A stretch of DNA of 64,000 nt from Clostridium sp. D33t1_170424_F3. GTDB lineage: Bacteria > Bacillota > Clostridia > Oscillospirales > Acutalibacteraceae. Under the pieces are notes generated by a model. The model had not been told where the DNA came from. It saw only the letters and a list, made by a program, of their open reading frames with translations, and searched no databases. This document shows positions 40,437 to 51,099 of the stretch, piece by piece. A program made the position numbers and the translations under genes. Location of the stretch: NCBI RefSeq assembly GCF_015667585.1, contig NZ_JADPEG010000004.1, forward strand, positions 124,001-188,000, written 5' to 3'. Position 1 is the first letter of the stretch. Each line of letters starts with the position of its first letter.

Positions 40437-43400
40437 GTGAAGACATTGAAAAAATGCCTCGCTGCGCTGATTGCCGCTATGATGCTTCTGCAGCCTCTGG
40501 CCATGCAGGCGTATGGAGCGGCGGCGGATGCCGACGCACCTGAAGTGTACGGTCCGGTTCCAACGGCAACGCAGCTGCAGTATCATGAGGAGGAGCTTTC
40601 CGCATTTATCCACTACGGCCCGAATACCTATACGGGCCGCGAATGGGGCGACGGAAGAGAAGATCCCAATGTGTTCAATCCTACAGGGCTGGATACCGAC
40701 CAATGGGTCAAGGCTTTGAAGGACGCGGGTTTTGAGCGCATTATCATGATCGGCCGCCATCACGACGGTTTCTGCCTGTGGGAAAGCGACGCCACTACGC
40801 ACGATGTGGGCAGCAGCACGAATTTCCAGCAGACACAGGCCGCAAGAGGGCAGTCCGGAGACGTATTCCTGGAGCTTTCCAAGTCCTGCACAAAGTACGA
40901 CATGGATATGGGTCTGTACCTGTCTCCGTGGGATGCCAACAATCCCAGCTATGGGTATGGCGGGGGATCGGACGACGCGACCGATACCAACGGCGACTAC
41001 AACGAATATTACATGAATCAGCTGAGAGAGGTACTCGGCAACCCGAAGTATGGAAACAACGGAAAATTTGTAGAAGTGTGGATGGATGGCGCCAAAGGAA
41101 GCGGCGCCGCCGCACAGAATTACAAATTCCAGGAATGGTTCGACCTGATTGAGGAATTGCAGCCCGGCGCGGTGGTATTCAGCCCCTACGGTTCCACCGT
41201 CCGCTGGATTGGCAACGAGTCCGGCAAGGCGGGCGATCCCTGCTGGTCCAAGCTGGATCAGATGCGCCAGAGAAACTGGTACGACGCGCACGGCGGCGAT
41301 GAGGCTGCCTATCTGAATGTCGGCGATCCCAATGGCGACATCTGGAGCATCGGTGAATGCGACGTTTCCCTTACCTCCGGCTGGTTCTGGAAAGCCGGCA
41401 AGCAGCCGAAGAGTATGGAAGAATTGACCGATATCTATTTTAAATCGGTAGGCCGCGGCCAGCCGCTGCTGCTGAATGTGCCGCCGGATACAACAGGTGT
41501 TCTGCCTCAGAACTTTGTGGACCGCATCTCCGAATTCGGCGAGACGATCCGCTCTACGTTCCGCAATGACCTGACCAAAAAGGACGGCGTTTCAGCGTCT
41601 GCAACCGCGGTCAGAGGCGATAACGCCAAATTTGCAGCCGCCAACGTGCTGGACGATGATCCGGATACCTATTGGACCATGGACGACGGCCAGACAACCG
41701 GCAGCATTACCATTGATCTTGGCGGTACGCAGTTATTTGACATTGTCTCCATCGAGGAATACATCAAGTTGGGACAGCGTATCTCCAGCTTTACCGTAGA
41801 AGCGCATACCTCCACGGGCTGGAAGGACTTTGGCAGCGGATATACCATTGGCGCAAAACGTCTGGTGCGGGGAAATCCCGTGCGTGCAGACCAAATCCGT
41901 ATTAATATCACAGGTTCCTATGCGGTTCCGCTGATTGAAAACGTCGGCGTGTTTAAAGCAGAAGGCGCGTTTGAACAGGAAAATCCGTTCCCGGAGGGGC
42001 TGGATCTGATAGACGACCGCGACTTCTCCAGAAGCGGAAACTGGCACGAGGAAACCATTGACGGCCTGAACGATACGGGCATTTGGGCGGACCCCGGTGC
42101 AGAAGCCAGCTTTACCTTTACCGGTACAAAAGCATGGATTGTCGGCACAAAGGATCCAAACCACGGTGTGATGGATGTGTACATCGACGGTACAAAGGTG
42201 GCGTCGCCGAACGCCTATCAGGCGAACCGTCAGCTCAAGCAGGTTTTGTATGAAACCGATATCCTGCCCTATGGAGAGCATACCATCCGCATGGTGTGCG
42301 TCAATAAGGCAACCGGTTTGGACGCCGCGCTGGTATTGGCCAACAACGGCGCGGGCATGTTTGAGATCGATCCGAAGACCTATACGGTCAACGAGGGTGC
42401 GACAACGGAAATCACCATTAAACGCGTAGGCGGTACGAACGGAAGCGTTTCGGTTGATTTTGAGACTTCACCGGATACGGCGGTTCACGGCAGGCACTAC
42501 AATGATATTTCCAAAACCGTGACCTTTGCGGACGGGCAGGAGACTGCTGCCGTAACCGTGGAAGCGATTGAGAACAACGAGATTACAGGAGACCTCCGCT
42601 TCTTCGGCGATATCGTCAATCCGGCGGATGGCGCGATTCTCGGTTTCAATACCAGAGCGGAAATCACAATTAAAGATAATGATTCAGACATCATAAAGGA
42701 ACTGAGAGAGACGCTGGAAGCGGCAAGCGGAAAGAACGAAGGCCTCTATACAGCGGCGAGCTGGGCGGGCTTCGCTGCGGCGAAACAGGCGGCGCAGGAA
42801 GCTTTGGACAATGCGGAAGCAACGGAAGAACAGCTCCGGACGGCGCTCACCAATCTGCAATCCGCACAGGAAGCGCTTATAACCCGCACCAGCTATACGG
42901 CGGACGACCCGTTTGTATTCCCGAAGGAAAACGACGGTACCAAGCTGGCAGAGGCGGAATTCTTTACATTGGTTCCTATTTCCGGCGACAAATATGTGCG
43001 AATTGAGTCGGACGCGAGCGCCAGCAACGGCAAAAAAGTCGGCTGGATGGAGCCGGGCAATGTAATTAAGCTGGCTTACAACGCACCCAAAGCAGGAACG
43101 TATAGCGTCGACTGCCGGTATCAGAGCGGCAGATTGAACGAAAACACGGCAAACACGATCAACTGGAGCGGTGATCATATTACGAGCGGTTCGGTCCGCG
43201 TGTTTGGCGCTGCCAGCGCGCCGTACAAAAACGTTACGTTTGAGCTGGAAATTACCCAGCCGGGACCGGGAGAACTGGTCATCACGGCGGATTCCAACGC
43301 TGCCCCAAACCTGGATAAATTTGAAATCACCGCAAAGGAATTGGTCTCCAACCGTTACACCATCACGGCGGCTGCCGGTGAAAACGGCGCTATTGCGCCC

Positions 43401-45773
43401 TCCGGTGCAGTGGAAGTGGAAGAGGGAGAAAACCAGACGTTTGCCATCACGCCGGATCGTGGGTACGAAGTGGCTGATGTATTGGTGGACGGCGTCTCCG
43501 CCGGTGCGGTTAAGACCTATACATTCGAGGCGGTCGATGCAAATCATACGATTGAAGCAACCTTCCGCGCCATGAACTATTATGGCGAAAACAATCCGGT
43601 CGTTTTAAACAGCGATACGACGCCTGTCAATGTAGAGGCGGAGGCGCTTGAGTTTGGCGACGGCGCTTTGGTGGAAGAAAAAGCTGGCGCCAGCGGCGGC
43701 AAGCTGGTCGGCTGGCTTGGCAACTGCGGCGCGCACGGCAACGCGTGGCTGAACCTGTGGCTGGATGTGCCGCAGGATGCGGAATATGATATTTCCTTCC
43801 GGTATTTCTCCGGCGCAAACGACGACTTGTATTATGAGAACCTGGATCAATCCATCAGCAGCAGCATTGCCTGCGAGCTGACGCAGCCAAACTTTGGCAC
43901 AAAGACCATTCGCGTGGCCTTGAAGAAGGGTGTTGACCGCATTAAATTCTTCAACGACCTGAAATCCACCGCGAATATCGATTCCTTTACCCTCACCAGG
44001 GTGCAGGTGGAGGAGCCGCTTACCGTCGTTTCGGTTGTCAATCCGGAAGCACAGACGGTGGATTATGGCACTGCTTTTGAGGTGCTTCGTCTCCCGGCGA
44101 CGGTAGAGGTTGCACTCAGCGACGAAAGCAGCGCAACGGCGGCTGTTACATGGGACAGCAGCGTGTATGATCCGGAGACGGTCGGAACGCAACGCATTGC
44201 CGGCGATCTGCAATTTGCAGACGAAGCGATTACAAATCCGGAGAATGTGAAGGCGGAAGCCTCCATTACCGTTCGTCCGAAAGGTGAGCAAACAGCGCAT
44301 GTCCTGAACCTGCAATACGGCGTCAATGCGAAATTGACAGTGGAAGGCGATACAAAGGTTATTATTGAACGCGACGGCCTCTATGGCGCAAAAGTTATGG
44401 CGGGCGAAACGCTTCGCTTTACGTTTGATCCAGTTAACGGCCGGTTCTCCAGCGCGGAACTGAACGGCGAAGCGATTGACTTTGCTCCGGACGGCTTTAC
44501 CTATGAGTATGTGATGCCTGACGAATCAGCCATTCTGCGCTTCACCTTCAGCAGGGTTGACAAATCCATTCTGGAGGCTGTGCTGGAAGTGGCAAATGAA
44601 GTGACGGATGAGGAACTGGACGAATTGATTGCCTCGGTCCGTGAACAGTTCATCGATGCGCGCGAGCAGGCACAGAAGGTTTACAAGGACCCGGCAGCCA
44701 CGGAAGAGCAGATCGACAAAGCCTGGAAGGATTTGATTGATGCGCTGCATCTCCTGAGCTTTAAAGAAGGCGACAAGGCTGTACTGGAGTCGCTTGTCCA
44801 AATTGCAGAGCTGATCGATCTGGAGAAATTCACACCGAAGAGTCAGGAAGGCTTTGCGGAGGCGCTCGCCGCCGCGCAGGAGCTTTGTGATTCGGAGGAA
44901 GCCTTGGAAGAAGATGTGAAAAAGGCGTACGATACCCTGTACGAGGCGATTGTTAACCTGAAGTTTAAGGCGGATACAGCGTCTCTGCAAACGCTGATAG
45001 ATCAGGCGGCCGACATGGATCTGGAAGGGTACCTCGACGGCGCTGAAAAGGACGCTTTTAAAAAGGCTTATGCGGCGGCCGCTGTGGTTTTGGCAGATGA
45101 GAATGCAACACAGAAGCAGGTAGACGATGCGGCTGCGGCTCTGTTTGAGGCGATGGCAGACCTGCGCAAAGTCCCGGATAAAAACGCGCTGAAAGCGCTG
45201 CTTGACAAGTATGCGGATATGAAACCGGACGGTTACAATGCGTCGCTTTACGCGGCGTTCCAGGCGGCAATGCAGGTGGCGGATGAGGTTTACAGCGATC
45301 CATATGCAACGCCCAAGCAGATTGCAGCGGCATGCGACGGCGTGGAAACCACCTATACCATTATGACAAAACTGCATGACAAGCCCTCTGGCGGCGGATC
45401 ATCCGGCGGCAACCGTCCTTCCGGCGGCCAGACCGGAGGAGAAGGAACGGCAGTTGTGGGCGCGGTTCCGGTAGTAACGGCGGCGCAAAATGTGATTGCA
45501 CAGCCTTCCGTACGTTCTGACACCACGCTTCCGTTTGTCTTGAAGAAGGGCAGCGCATATTGCTTCAAGATGACAGTGCTGAACGGCAGCACCGCGGCGC
45601 CCAGCTTTACCGTAGGCAACGGCAATGTGCTGAAGACCCAGTTTGTGGCAAAGATCGGCAACGACTGCTATTACAGAGTCTGGGCGGTCGGCGCACCGGG
45701 CCAGAGCACCGGCGTGTATACCACGATGGTAAATGAAGCGCCGCAAAAGCACTGTGTCATTACGATTGGCTAA
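40437..45773 (+). CDS. Secreted GH29 alpha-L-fucosidase with carbohydrate-binding and FIVAR modules
   Basis: 1778 residues from GTG 40437 (AGGAAGG 9 nt upstream); an ATG at 40428 abuts the ribosome site and is less likely. Signal peptide about 1-27. GH29 catalytic domain about 45-365: [26 protein letters not shown], and nucleophile candidate Asp217 in [10 protein letters not shown]. Then F5/8-type C domain (about 385-500), a further beta-sandwich, Calx-beta (about 645-750), FIVAR repeat (about 755-815), CBM-like modules around two InlB-like [10 protein letters not shown] repeats, an Ig-like domain, four FIVAR-type repeats (about 1380-1645), a Gly/Ser-rich linker, and the C-terminal domain shared with the GH2 protein. 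Own promoter and terminator. Likely releases fucose from mucin or milk-type glycans. Confidence 0.92.
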   Translation: MKTLKKCLAALIAAMMLLQPLAMQAYGAAADADAPEVYGPVPTATQLQYHEEELSAFIHYGPNTYTGREWGDGREDPNVFNPTGLDTDQWVKALKDAGFERIIMIGRHHDGFCLWESDATTHDVGSSTNFQQTQAARGQSGDVFLELSKSCTKYDMDMGLYLSPWDANNPSYGYGGGSDDATDTNGDYNEYYMNQLREVLGNPKYGNNGKFVEVWMDGAKGSGAAAQNYKFQEWFDLIEELQPGAVVFSPYGSTVRWIGNESGKAGDPCWSKLDQMRQRNWYDAHGGDEAAYLNVGDPNGDIWSIGECDVSLTSGWFWKAGKQPKSMEELTDIYFKSVGRGQPLLLNVPPDTTGVLPQNFVDRISEFGETIRSTFRNDLTKKDGVSASATAVRGDNAKFAAANVLDDDPDTYWTMDDGQTTGSITIDLGGTQLFDIVSIEEYIKLGQRISSFTVEAHTSTGWKDFGSGYTIGAKRLVRGNPVRADQIRINITGSYAVPLIENVGVFKAEGAFEQENPFPEGLDLIDDRDFSRSGNWHEETIDGLNDTGIWADPGAEASFTFTGTKAWIVGTKDPNHGVMDVYIDGTKVASPNAYQANRQLKQVLYETDILPYGEHTIRMVCVNKATGLDAALVLANNGAGMFEIDPKTYTVNEGATTEITIKRVGGTNGSVSVDFETSPDTAVHGRHYNDISKTVTFADGQETAAVTVEAIENNEITGDLRFFGDIVNPADGAILGFNTRAEITIKDNDSDIIKELRETLEAASGKNEGLYTAASWAGFAAAKQAAQEALDNAEATEEQLRTALTNLQSAQEALITRTSYTADDPFVFPKENDGTKLAEAEFFTLVPISGDKYVRIESDASASNGKKVGWMEPGNVIKLAYNAPKAGTYSVDCRYQSGRLNENTANTINWSGDHITSGSVRVFGAASAPYKNVTFELEITQPGPGELVITADSNAAPNLDKFEITAKELVSNRYTITAAAGENGAIAPSGAVEVEEGENQTFAITPDRGYEVADVLVDGVSAGAVKTYTFEAVDANHTIEATFRAMNYYGENNPVVLNSDTTPVNVEAEALEFGDGALVEEKAGASGGKLVGWLGNCGAHGNAWLNLWLDVPQDAEYDISFRYFSGANDDLYYENLDQSISSSIACELTQPNFGTKTIRVALKKGVDRIKFFNDLKSTANIDSFTLTRVQVEEPLTVVSVVNPEAQTVDYGTAFEVLRLPATVEVALSDESSATAAVTWDSSVYDPETVGTQRIAGDLQFADEAITNPENVKAEASITVRPKGEQTAHVLNLQYGVNAKLTVEGDTKVIIERDGLYGAKVMAGETLRFTFDPVNGRFSSAELNGEAIDFAPDGFTYEYVMPDESAILRFTFSRVDKSILEAVLEVANEVTDEELDELIASVREQFIDAREQAQKVYKDPAATEEQIDKAWKDLIDALHLLSFKEGDKAVLESLVQIAELIDLEKFTPKSQEGFAEALAAAQELCDSEEALEEDVKKAYDTLYEAIVNLKFKADTASLQTLIDQAADMDLEGYLDGAEKDAFKKAYAAAAVVLADENATQKQVDDAAAALFEAMADLRKVPDKNALKALLDKYADMKPDGYNASLYAAFQAAMQVADEVYSDPYATPKQIAAACDGVETTYTIMTKLHDKPSGGGSSGGNRPSGGQTGGEGTAVVGAVPVVTAAQNVIAQPSVRSDTTLPFVLKKGSAYCFKMTVLNGSTAAPSFTVGNGNVLKTQFVAKIGNDCYYRVWAVGAPGQSTGVYTTMVNEAPQKHCVITIG
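45633..45721 (+). repeat. Shared C-terminal-domain DNA, copy 2
   Basis: Pairs with 39893-39981 (84 of 89 identical). Four of the five differences fall in the codon trio after YYRV. Confidence 0.85.
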
Positions 45774-45830
45774 GCGCGTAAAAGCATAAAAGAAAGCATG
45801 TATGTAAGTACATGCTCCGCACAAAATTTA

Positions 45831-45873
45831 AGGCTCATCTCTCCGTCAAAGGCGGAGGGATGAGCCTGCTTTT
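45831..45873 (+). terminator. Terminator after the GH29 gene
   Basis: A 15-bp stem AGGCTCATCTCTCCG (45831-45845) / CGGAGGGATGAGCCT (45853-45867) with one G-U, then GCTTTTTG. A smaller hairpin AGCATGTA/TACATGCT lies just upstream. Confidence 0.9.
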
Positions 45874-45918
45874 TGTATCGCCCGTAAATTTGTGATACAG
45901 GTTGCCTGCGGTTTCTGC

Positions 45919-47076
45919 CTATGAATGAATTTTAACGATGTCCATATTGATTTTGTGCATCGCAACACATTGCACCAGACCGAATCCAAAGTACAGACAC
46001 GCGGCGGAAGAACCGCCCGCGCTGAAAAACGGAAGTGTAACGCCCATGACAGGGAACAGGTTCAGGCACATTCCCAGATTAAAAGCCATCTGGGAGGCGA
46101 TCATGCCGAAGAACCCAAAACAGATGCAGCTGCCGAGCGGTTCGGTCGCGTGCCGTGCGACGTGGATGGTCCGCAGGAGGAGCAGGAACAGCAGGACGAT
46201 AATCAGCGCACAGCCGATAAAACCCAGTTGCTCGCCCGCAACAGAAAAAATGTAGTCGCTCTGCTGCACGGGAACGCTTCCCTTTTGCACGCGGGAATCG
46301 GGAGAAAATAAACCGCGCCCCCAAAGCTGTCCGCTACCAATGGAAATTTTCCCCTGCAGCTGCTGCAGGCCTTTGCCGGTCGGGTCGGTTTCCGGATGCA
46401 GGAAGATGGTAAACCGGTCGCGTTGGTAATCGTCCAGCACATGCTCCCAAACCAGTGGAAAAGCGGCGACCATCGCGGCAAATAATGCAACGAAGTACCG
46501 AAGCTGAACGCCCGCGCCAAAGCTCATAGCAAGGAACATGCAAAAGAAAATAGCGGCGGAACCGGCGTCGCCCTGCAGCTGAAAGACAACTGCAACAGGG
46601 ATCAGCGCGTGCAGCGCCAAAAGGACAACATGCGGCAGTCGTTCTAAAAGGCCGCGTTCCTTTAAAACCGATAGATGCTTGGAAAACGTGATGATAAATC
46701 CGATCTTGATCAGTTCGGAGGGTTGAAACGTGCCCAAAGCCGGTATTTTGATCCAGGCCTTGGCACTGATGCCTCCGGAGTTTTCAACTGCAATTCCAAA
46801 AAAGTGCGTGTAGATAATTAAGAAAATACAGAACCCGGCGATCAAATACCATAGATTGCTGATGTCGCGATAATCGATCAGGGTGATGAACCATGCGCCG
46901 ATGTATCCGATGAGCATTGCCAGCAGATGCGTGGCAAACCAGGAACGCTTTCCCGCGGGGGAGGGAACGGTTCTTAAAAGCAGCAGGCTGTATGCGGAGA
47001 TTGCCAGCATGATCAGCCACAGGAGCTTGTCAGCCCGTTTAAAGTAGTCAATAAAGGATTTTCCCATTCTTTCCAT
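45919..47076 (-). CDS. rodA: SEDS-family peptidoglycan glycosyltransferase (RodA-like)
   Basis: 385-residue polytopic membrane protein with about ten transmembrane helices. Family features: AWIKIPALGTFQPSELIKI, the large periplasmic loop with RFTIFLHPETDPTGKGLQQLQGKISIGSGQLWGRG, QSDYIFSVAGEQLGFIGC, and LPFFSAGGSS. These mark RodA/FtsW/SpoVE; the loop DPTGKGLQQ and length favour RodA. It polymerises lipid II for cell-wall growth, with a class B PBP partner not present here. ATG 47076 follows AGAGGT. Its own promoter lies at 47165-47193. Convergent with the GH29 gene. SpoVE or FtsW identity is not excluded. Confidence 0.92.
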   Translation of the reverse strand: MERMGKSFIDYFKRADKLLWLIMLAISAYSLLLLRTVPSPAGKRSWFATHLLAMLIGYIGAWFITLIDYRDISNLWYLIAGFCIFLIIYTHFFGIAVENSGGISAKAWIKIPALGTFQPSELIKIGFIITFSKHLSVLKERGLLERLPHVVLLALHALIPVAVVFQLQGDAGSAAIFFCMFLAMSFGAGVQLRYFVALFAAMVAAFPLVWEHVLDDYQRDRFTIFLHPETDPTGKGLQQLQGKISIGSGQLWGRGLFSPDSRVQKGSVPVQQSDYIFSVAGEQLGFIGCALIIVLLFLLLLRTIHVARHATEPLGSCICFGFFGMIASQMAFNLGMCLNLFPVMGVTLPFFSAGGSSAACLYFGFGLVQCVAMHKINMDIVKIHS

Positions 47077-47164
47077 ATCAGTACCTCTGCGTATTTTAAT
47101 CCGTCAGACTTTGCGGAATCGGGGGGATAAAGCAGGCAAAGTGTGGCATTTTTCGTGTAGATTT

Positions 47165-47193
47165 ATTATAGCATAGGGAAAACGCATCCACAA
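47165..47193 (-). promoter_or_regulatory. Promoter of the rodA-like gene
   Basis: On the minus strand: TTGTGG (plus 47188-47193), 17-bp spacer, TATAAT (plus 47165-47170), about 90 bp before the start codon. Confidence 0.7.
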
Positions 47194-47265
47194 TAAACAA
47201 AACGTTACAGAAAAATGCGTTTGATGAGGCCGCAAAACAGTGAATTCTATTCTAAACCAATAAAA

Positions 47266-47294
47266 TTGACAAATCGTGAACGTATCACTATAAT
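47266..47294 (+). promoter_or_regulatory. Perfect-consensus promoter of the MATE leader
   Basis: TTGACA (47266-47271), 17-bp spacer, TATAAT (47289-47294): an exact sigma-A consensus. Transcription should start near 47301, leaving a 300-nt leader before the MATE start codon. Confidence 0.88.
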
Positions 47295-47324
47295 AGAAAC
47301 AAATCCAATGAAAAGATGGGGATT

Positions 47325-47420
47325 ATGAAAGCCAATTCCAGACTTTGTATCAGAGGCTGCTCCGCACAAATGAAAACGATGAAGCGTTGTCCGGAGCATA
47401 TGAATTTCATCGGCAAATAG
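47325..47420 (+). CDS. Possible leader peptide upstream of MATE
   Basis: A 31-codon ORF starting ATG 47325, five bases after a GATGGGG ribosome-site candidate and about 25 nt after the predicted transcription start. It begins MKANSRLCIRGCSAQ and ends NFIGK before TAG at 47418; it is rich in Cys, Lys, Arg and Met and has no export signal. Position between a consensus promoter and two terminators suggests a regulatory leader peptide. No known leader peptide is recognised. The coding status is unproven. Confidence 0.45.
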   Translation: MKANSRLCIRGCSAQMKTMKRCPEHMNFIGK

Positions 47421-47489
47421 CAAATGAGAAGGGGGTTTTTGAATCCTCAGCTTTGCTGTTGCCCGTTGAAAGGTTTGAAAAGTGTTGCC

Positions 47490-47526
47490 GCGGACAGGCG
47501 CTTTGTCCGCGGCTGTTTTATTTTCT
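47490..47526 (+). terminator. Leader terminator 1 (MATE)
   Basis: GCCGCGGACA and TGTCCGCGGC (within about 47488-47514) form a 10-bp GC-rich stem with a 7-nt loop, followed by TGTTTTATTTT. Confidence 0.85.
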
Positions 47527-47532
47527 GTTACA

Positions 47533-47585
47533 AACAAAACAGGAGGCCGCACGAGAGCGGGCCTCCTGTTTTGTATTTTTGAAGT
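47533..47585 (+). terminator. Leader terminator 2 (MATE)
   Basis: ACAAAACAGGAGGCC and GGCCTCCTGTTTTGT (about 47533-47577) form a 15-bp stem around a 10-nt loop, followed by ATTTTTG. It ends about 20 nt before the MATE start codon. Confidence 0.88.
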
Positions 47586-47601
47586 CTGGAGTGTGTTTTT
47601 A

Positions 47602-48957
47602 ATGAAACAATACGATTTAACAAATGGAAGCGTACCCAAGCAGCTCCTAAAATTTGCGTTTCCGATATTCATTGCGAATCTGTTACAGTCCTGCTACAGC
47701 ATTGTGGATATGGTGGTGGTAGGGCGGTTTGTCGGCAAAGCCGGACTGGCGGCGGTCAGCAACGCCGCAATGATCGGTTTTATCATCCAGTCGGTGTGTA
47801 CCGGCGTTACAATGGGCGGAACGGTACTGATCGCGCAGTATAAAGGCGCGCACGATGCGCAGGGACAGAGGCACGCAATTGGCACCTTGTTCAGCGTATC
47901 GGCGGTTGCCGCGGCGCTGGTTACTCTGGCAAGCCTGCTTACCTACCGCGCGGTGTTTCAATTGATGCGTGTTCCGGCAGGAGCAATACAGCTGGCGGAG
48001 GATTACATGCAGGTGATCTGCTGGGGAACTCTTTTTGTATTTGGCTATAATGCGGTCTGTTCGATCATGCGCGGACTGGGAGACTCCCAAAGCCCCTTAC
48101 TCTTTGTGGCAATCGCCACAGTGATCAATATTGCACTGGATTTGCTGCTGGTTGGTCCTCTGAAGATGGGAACGAGAGGAGCGGCATTGGCTACCATCGT
48201 TTCGCAGGGCGCGTCCTTTGTCATATCGCTCTTTTATCTGAAACGGCGTGCCGTTTTATCTGATTTTACCGTACAGGATCTGTGGATCAGGGGGCCGGTC
48301 TGCCGCATGCTTTTAAAAATAGGCCTTCCGTCCGCAGTACAGACCGCGGTACTCAATCTTTCCTATCTGTTGGTGACGGGGATGCTCAACGAGTACGGCG
48401 TAGCGGTAGCCGCGGCGTCCGGTATCGGACTGAAGGTCAATACGTTTGCCGCGATGCCGTGTTGGGCGGTAGGGCAGGCGGTCACCACCATGGCGGGGCA
48501 GAATATGGGTGCGCGCCAACCCCTGCGCGCGGCAAAGACCGCAAAAACCGGGTTGTGGATCAGTCTGGGAGCTTCCTTCATTACCATGCTGTTGGTTCAG
48601 GCTTTTGTCGGTCCTATCATTGGACTGTTCAATTCGGATCCGGAGGTCATTCGGGAGGGGATACAATATCTGCGGATCTGCTGTTCTTTAAATTCCCTGC
48701 TCTATGCGGCAATGTATACGTTCGACTCGTTTGCAACCGGCGTGGGCGATTCTCTGTTTGCCATGTGCAATGCGCTGCTGCATTCTGTGGTGATGCGTCT
48801 GCTGCTCAGCTGGCTTTTGGGAAGTGTATTGGGGTACGGTTTTATCGGCATTTATTGGGGAGAAATGCTTTCTCCCATTTTTTCCTTTTTTGCAGGCCTG
48901 GTTTACTTTGCCGGCGGCCGGTGGAAAAGACATGGTTTATTGACACAACGGGAGTAA
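47602..48957 (+). CDS. MATE-family multidrug efflux transporter
   Basis: 451 residues, twelve predicted transmembrane helices in two homologous halves. Family motifs: FAFPIFIANLLQSCYSIVDMVVVGRFVG at the start, GTRGAALATIVSQGASF in the middle, and AAASGIGLKVNTFAAMPCWAVGQAVTTMAGQNMGA at the start of the second half. It should export cationic drugs or metabolites using Na+ or H+. The start is ATG 47602; a longer in-frame extension to 47482 runs through both leader terminators and is rejected. The ribosome site (TGGAG, 11 nt upstream) is weak, fitting regulated expression. Confidence 0.93.
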   Translation: MKQYDLTNGSVPKQLLKFAFPIFIANLLQSCYSIVDMVVVGRFVGKAGLAAVSNAAMIGFIIQSVCTGVTMGGTVLIAQYKGAHDAQGQRHAIGTLFSVSAVAAALVTLASLLTYRAVFQLMRVPAGAIQLAEDYMQVICWGTLFVFGYNAVCSIMRGLGDSQSPLLFVAIATVINIALDLLLVGPLKMGTRGAALATIVSQGASFVISLFYLKRRAVLSDFTVQDLWIRGPVCRMLLKIGLPSAVQTAVLNLSYLLVTGMLNEYGVAVAAASGIGLKVNTFAAMPCWAVGQAVTTMAGQNMGARQPLRAAKTAKTGLWISLGASFITMLLVQAFVGPIIGLFNSDPEVIREGIQYLRICCSLNSLLYAAMYTFDSFATGVGDSLFAMCNALLHSVVMRLLLSWLLGSVLGYGFIGIYWGEMLSPIFSFFAGLVYFAGGRWKRHGLLTQRE

Positions 48958-48962
48958 AAGAA

Positions 48963-49004
48963 AAGCGCATCTGCAAAGAAACCGCTTTGCAGATGCGCTT
49001 GTTT
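48963..49004. terminator. Terminator between MATE and the convergent kinase
   Basis: A 16-bp stem AAGCGCATCTGCAAAG (48963-48978) / CTTTGCAGATGCGCTT (48985-49000), followed by GTTT; can serve both strands. Confidence 0.85.
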
Positions 49005-51099
49005 ATGGATTTAAAGCAAAGGTAACCTGCGCGGAAAACAGGTCGGCGTCTGCGCTGATGGTAAACGTACCGCCGCAGGCTTCCGTGAAGCTCTTGGCGA
49101 TGGAAAGTCCCAGTCCGCTGCCGGACGTGGAACGTGCCGCGTCGCCACGCACAAAGCGTTCCGTAATGTCAATGTTGCTGTCCAGCTCATATTTGGAGAT
49201 GTTTTTCAGGACGGCGGTCGCCTGGCCGCCGTGGTCAGATAAAGAAATAAAGACGCGTGTTCCTTCCAGAGAGTAGCGCAATGCGTTGGAGATCAAATTC
49301 TGGAAAACCCGGTACAGCCGCCGTCCGTCTGCGGTGATCATGACAGAGCGTTCGGGAATATCGACCCGAAAGATCAGGGGGGAAGCGGAAATATCTTCGT
49401 TCATATCCGCCAGCGTTTGCCGCAGCAGCTTACCCAGATCGAGCGGTTCCGGCTGCAGCTCAATATTGCCGCTGGTCGCTTTGCTCACCTCAAAGATATC
49501 CTGAATCATATTTTTCAGGCGGAGGGACTTTTCATCCAGAATCTTGATGTAATCCTGGACGTAATCCGGCAGAGTTTCCTCCTGCTTCAAAAGATCGATG
49601 TAGCTGATGATGGAGGTAAGCGGAGTTTTGATGTCGTGGGATACGTTGGTGATCAGCGCTACCTTCATCCGCTCGCTTTTAACCTGTTCTTCCACTGCCT
49701 TGCTGATGCCCCGCTCGATCTCGTTCAGCTGGCGCGCGGCGGCGTGCAGGTCGGAATCCTGTGGGAACAACAGCGGCGCCGTGTCTTTTCCATCATGCAC
49801 GGCGGAAATCTGTGTGGTCAAACGCCCCAGGTCTTCGGCCAGCTGTTTTTGCTGTTTGTTATAGCGATGCGCAAAATAGATCATCAACAGGATGGTGAAC
49901 GGCAGCAAAAAGCCCAGGGACAAAACACTTACGAAGAGACCGACCGCAAAAGTAATCGCTTCACATTTGAGAAAATCGGACCAGCGGTCCAGCAGGCGGC
50001 GTTCCAGCGGCATTTTGGATTCCAGCAGCCTTCGCTTTTCTTCCCTGCGGTGCAGCATGTGGTTGATCCAATTGTGCTTATAGTTTAAATGGTTGTAGCG
50101 GATATCGTTGATCAGCAGATAGTAGCCGAACAGGGAAACCAAAAGCAGAATCAGATTGGGCACAATGGACGTGCTGACAAGCGTCAGGTCAAAAATGACC
50201 AGGAGCGCAAAGACGAGAGCCTTAAAATCAAAATAGATATTCTTTGTTCCGGCGGCAATGGTTTTGTTTAGCTCTTTGCGCTCTTTGCGCCACAGAATGG
50301 CAATGAACAGGAAAATTGCCGCGACACCCAGTAAAACGGTCCATATCCGCAGGAACAGAAGCGTATCCGGCCGGCTCTGTGCAATATCGTATAAAGAGCT
50401 GTAGCCGTCGACCGCTTCCGCGGGAATGGCGCGTGCAACCAGGCAGATGCGCAGATTGGCGTGCGTGGGGTCTTCCGTTGTGTTTTCATAGCCAGGAACA
50501 TCCCACATACCTGAATCGCTTTTAAAGAAACCATCCCCATAGAGATCGATCGTTTGACCGTCCTTGGTAATGGTGACTTTTTTGCCGTCAAAGACCAGAC
50601 GGAAATTATATCCATCCGGCAGCGCGCCTTCGTAAAGGTTGGTATCGGTTAAATAATTGGTGTGGCTGCGATTGTTGTCCTGCGTACCCGACTGATAGAG
50701 CAGGTTCCGTGCACTATCCTCGTTTAACCGGTCGAAGACGGTATAGGAATATGAATCGGTAACGATTCGATAAGACTGAAGGCTGTTTGACCAGACTACG
50801 TCGCTGTATTCCGTTCCATCCTCGATCGATGTTGTGCCGTAGGCGGTTCCGCTGGAAATACCGCTGTTTTCCCACGACAGGTCGCGCAGCATCCAGTTCA
50901 GCGTTGTGCTGATCTCTTTTCGAAACGCATGGGTATTCTGATAATCGGTTTGCCGCAAATCCTCGATATACTGCACCCCTCTTTGATAATTTGCCAAAAA
51001 AGAAAGGCCAAAGATTCCCGTAGCAAGGAATACGGTGACACTCAGGTAACAGCAGACCAGGCTGAGAACGGCCTTACTTCTTTTCAATTTTATATCCAA
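49003..51099 (-). CDS. Sensor histidine kinase with large extracellular domain
   Basis: 698 residues. Transmembrane helix at about 10-32, an extracytoplasmic domain of about 200 residues, then a cluster of four or five helices (about 245-420). HisKA with NVSHDIKTPLTS (His488) and a HATPase with N-box LISNALRYS, SLSDHGGQA and GSGLGLSIAKS. TTG start at 51099 overlaps the regulator by 26 bp; a TTG four codons later is an alternative. It pairs with the regulator at 51074-51775. Its stimulus and targets are unknown; the multi-helix middle resembles sensors of cell-envelope state. Confidence 0.92.
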   Translation of the reverse strand: MDIKLKRSKAVLSLVCCYLSVTVFLATGIFGLSFLANYQRGVQYIEDLRQTDYQNTHAFRKEISTTLNWMLRDLSWENSGISSGTAYGTTSIEDGTEYSDVVWSNSLQSYRIVTDSYSYTVFDRLNEDSARNLLYQSGTQDNNRSHTNYLTDTNLYEGALPDGYNFRLVFDGKKVTITKDGQTIDLYGDGFFKSDSGMWDVPGYENTTEDPTHANLRICLVARAIPAEAVDGYSSLYDIAQSRPDTLLFLRIWTVLLGVAAIFLFIAILWRKERKELNKTIAAGTKNIYFDFKALVFALLVIFDLTLVSTSIVPNLILLLVSLFGYYLLINDIRYNHLNYKHNWINHMLHRREEKRRLLESKMPLERRLLDRWSDFLKCEAITFAVGLFVSVLSLGFLLPFTILLMIYFAHRYNKQQKQLAEDLGRLTTQISAVHDGKDTAPLLFPQDSDLHAAARQLNEIERGISKAVEEQVKSERMKVALITNVSHDIKTPLTSIISYIDLLKQEETLPDYVQDYIKILDEKSLRLKNMIQDIFEVSKATSGNIELQPEPLDLGKLLRQTLADMNEDISASPLIFRVDIPERSVMITADGRRLYRVFQNLISNALRYSLEGTRVFISLSDHGGQATAVLKNISKYELDSNIDITERFVRGDAARSTSGSGLGLSIAKSFTEACGGTFTISADADLFSAQVTFALNP

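Larger units (their letters stand above)
47301..47601 (+). promoter_or_regulatory. Leader with attenuator architecture upstream of MATE
   Basis: 300-nt untranslated leader: short ORF (47325-47420), a hairpin TGCTCCG/CGGAGCA inside it, then two strong intrinsic terminators at 47490-47522 and 47536-47585. Readthrough of both would be needed to express the pump. I do not recognise a known riboswitch class in it. Confidence 0.65.

Noticed and set aside
47345-47602. 85-codon ORF in the MATE leader
   Set aside because: It runs through both leader terminators and lacks a ribosome site; the 31-codon ORF at 47325 is the better leader candidate.
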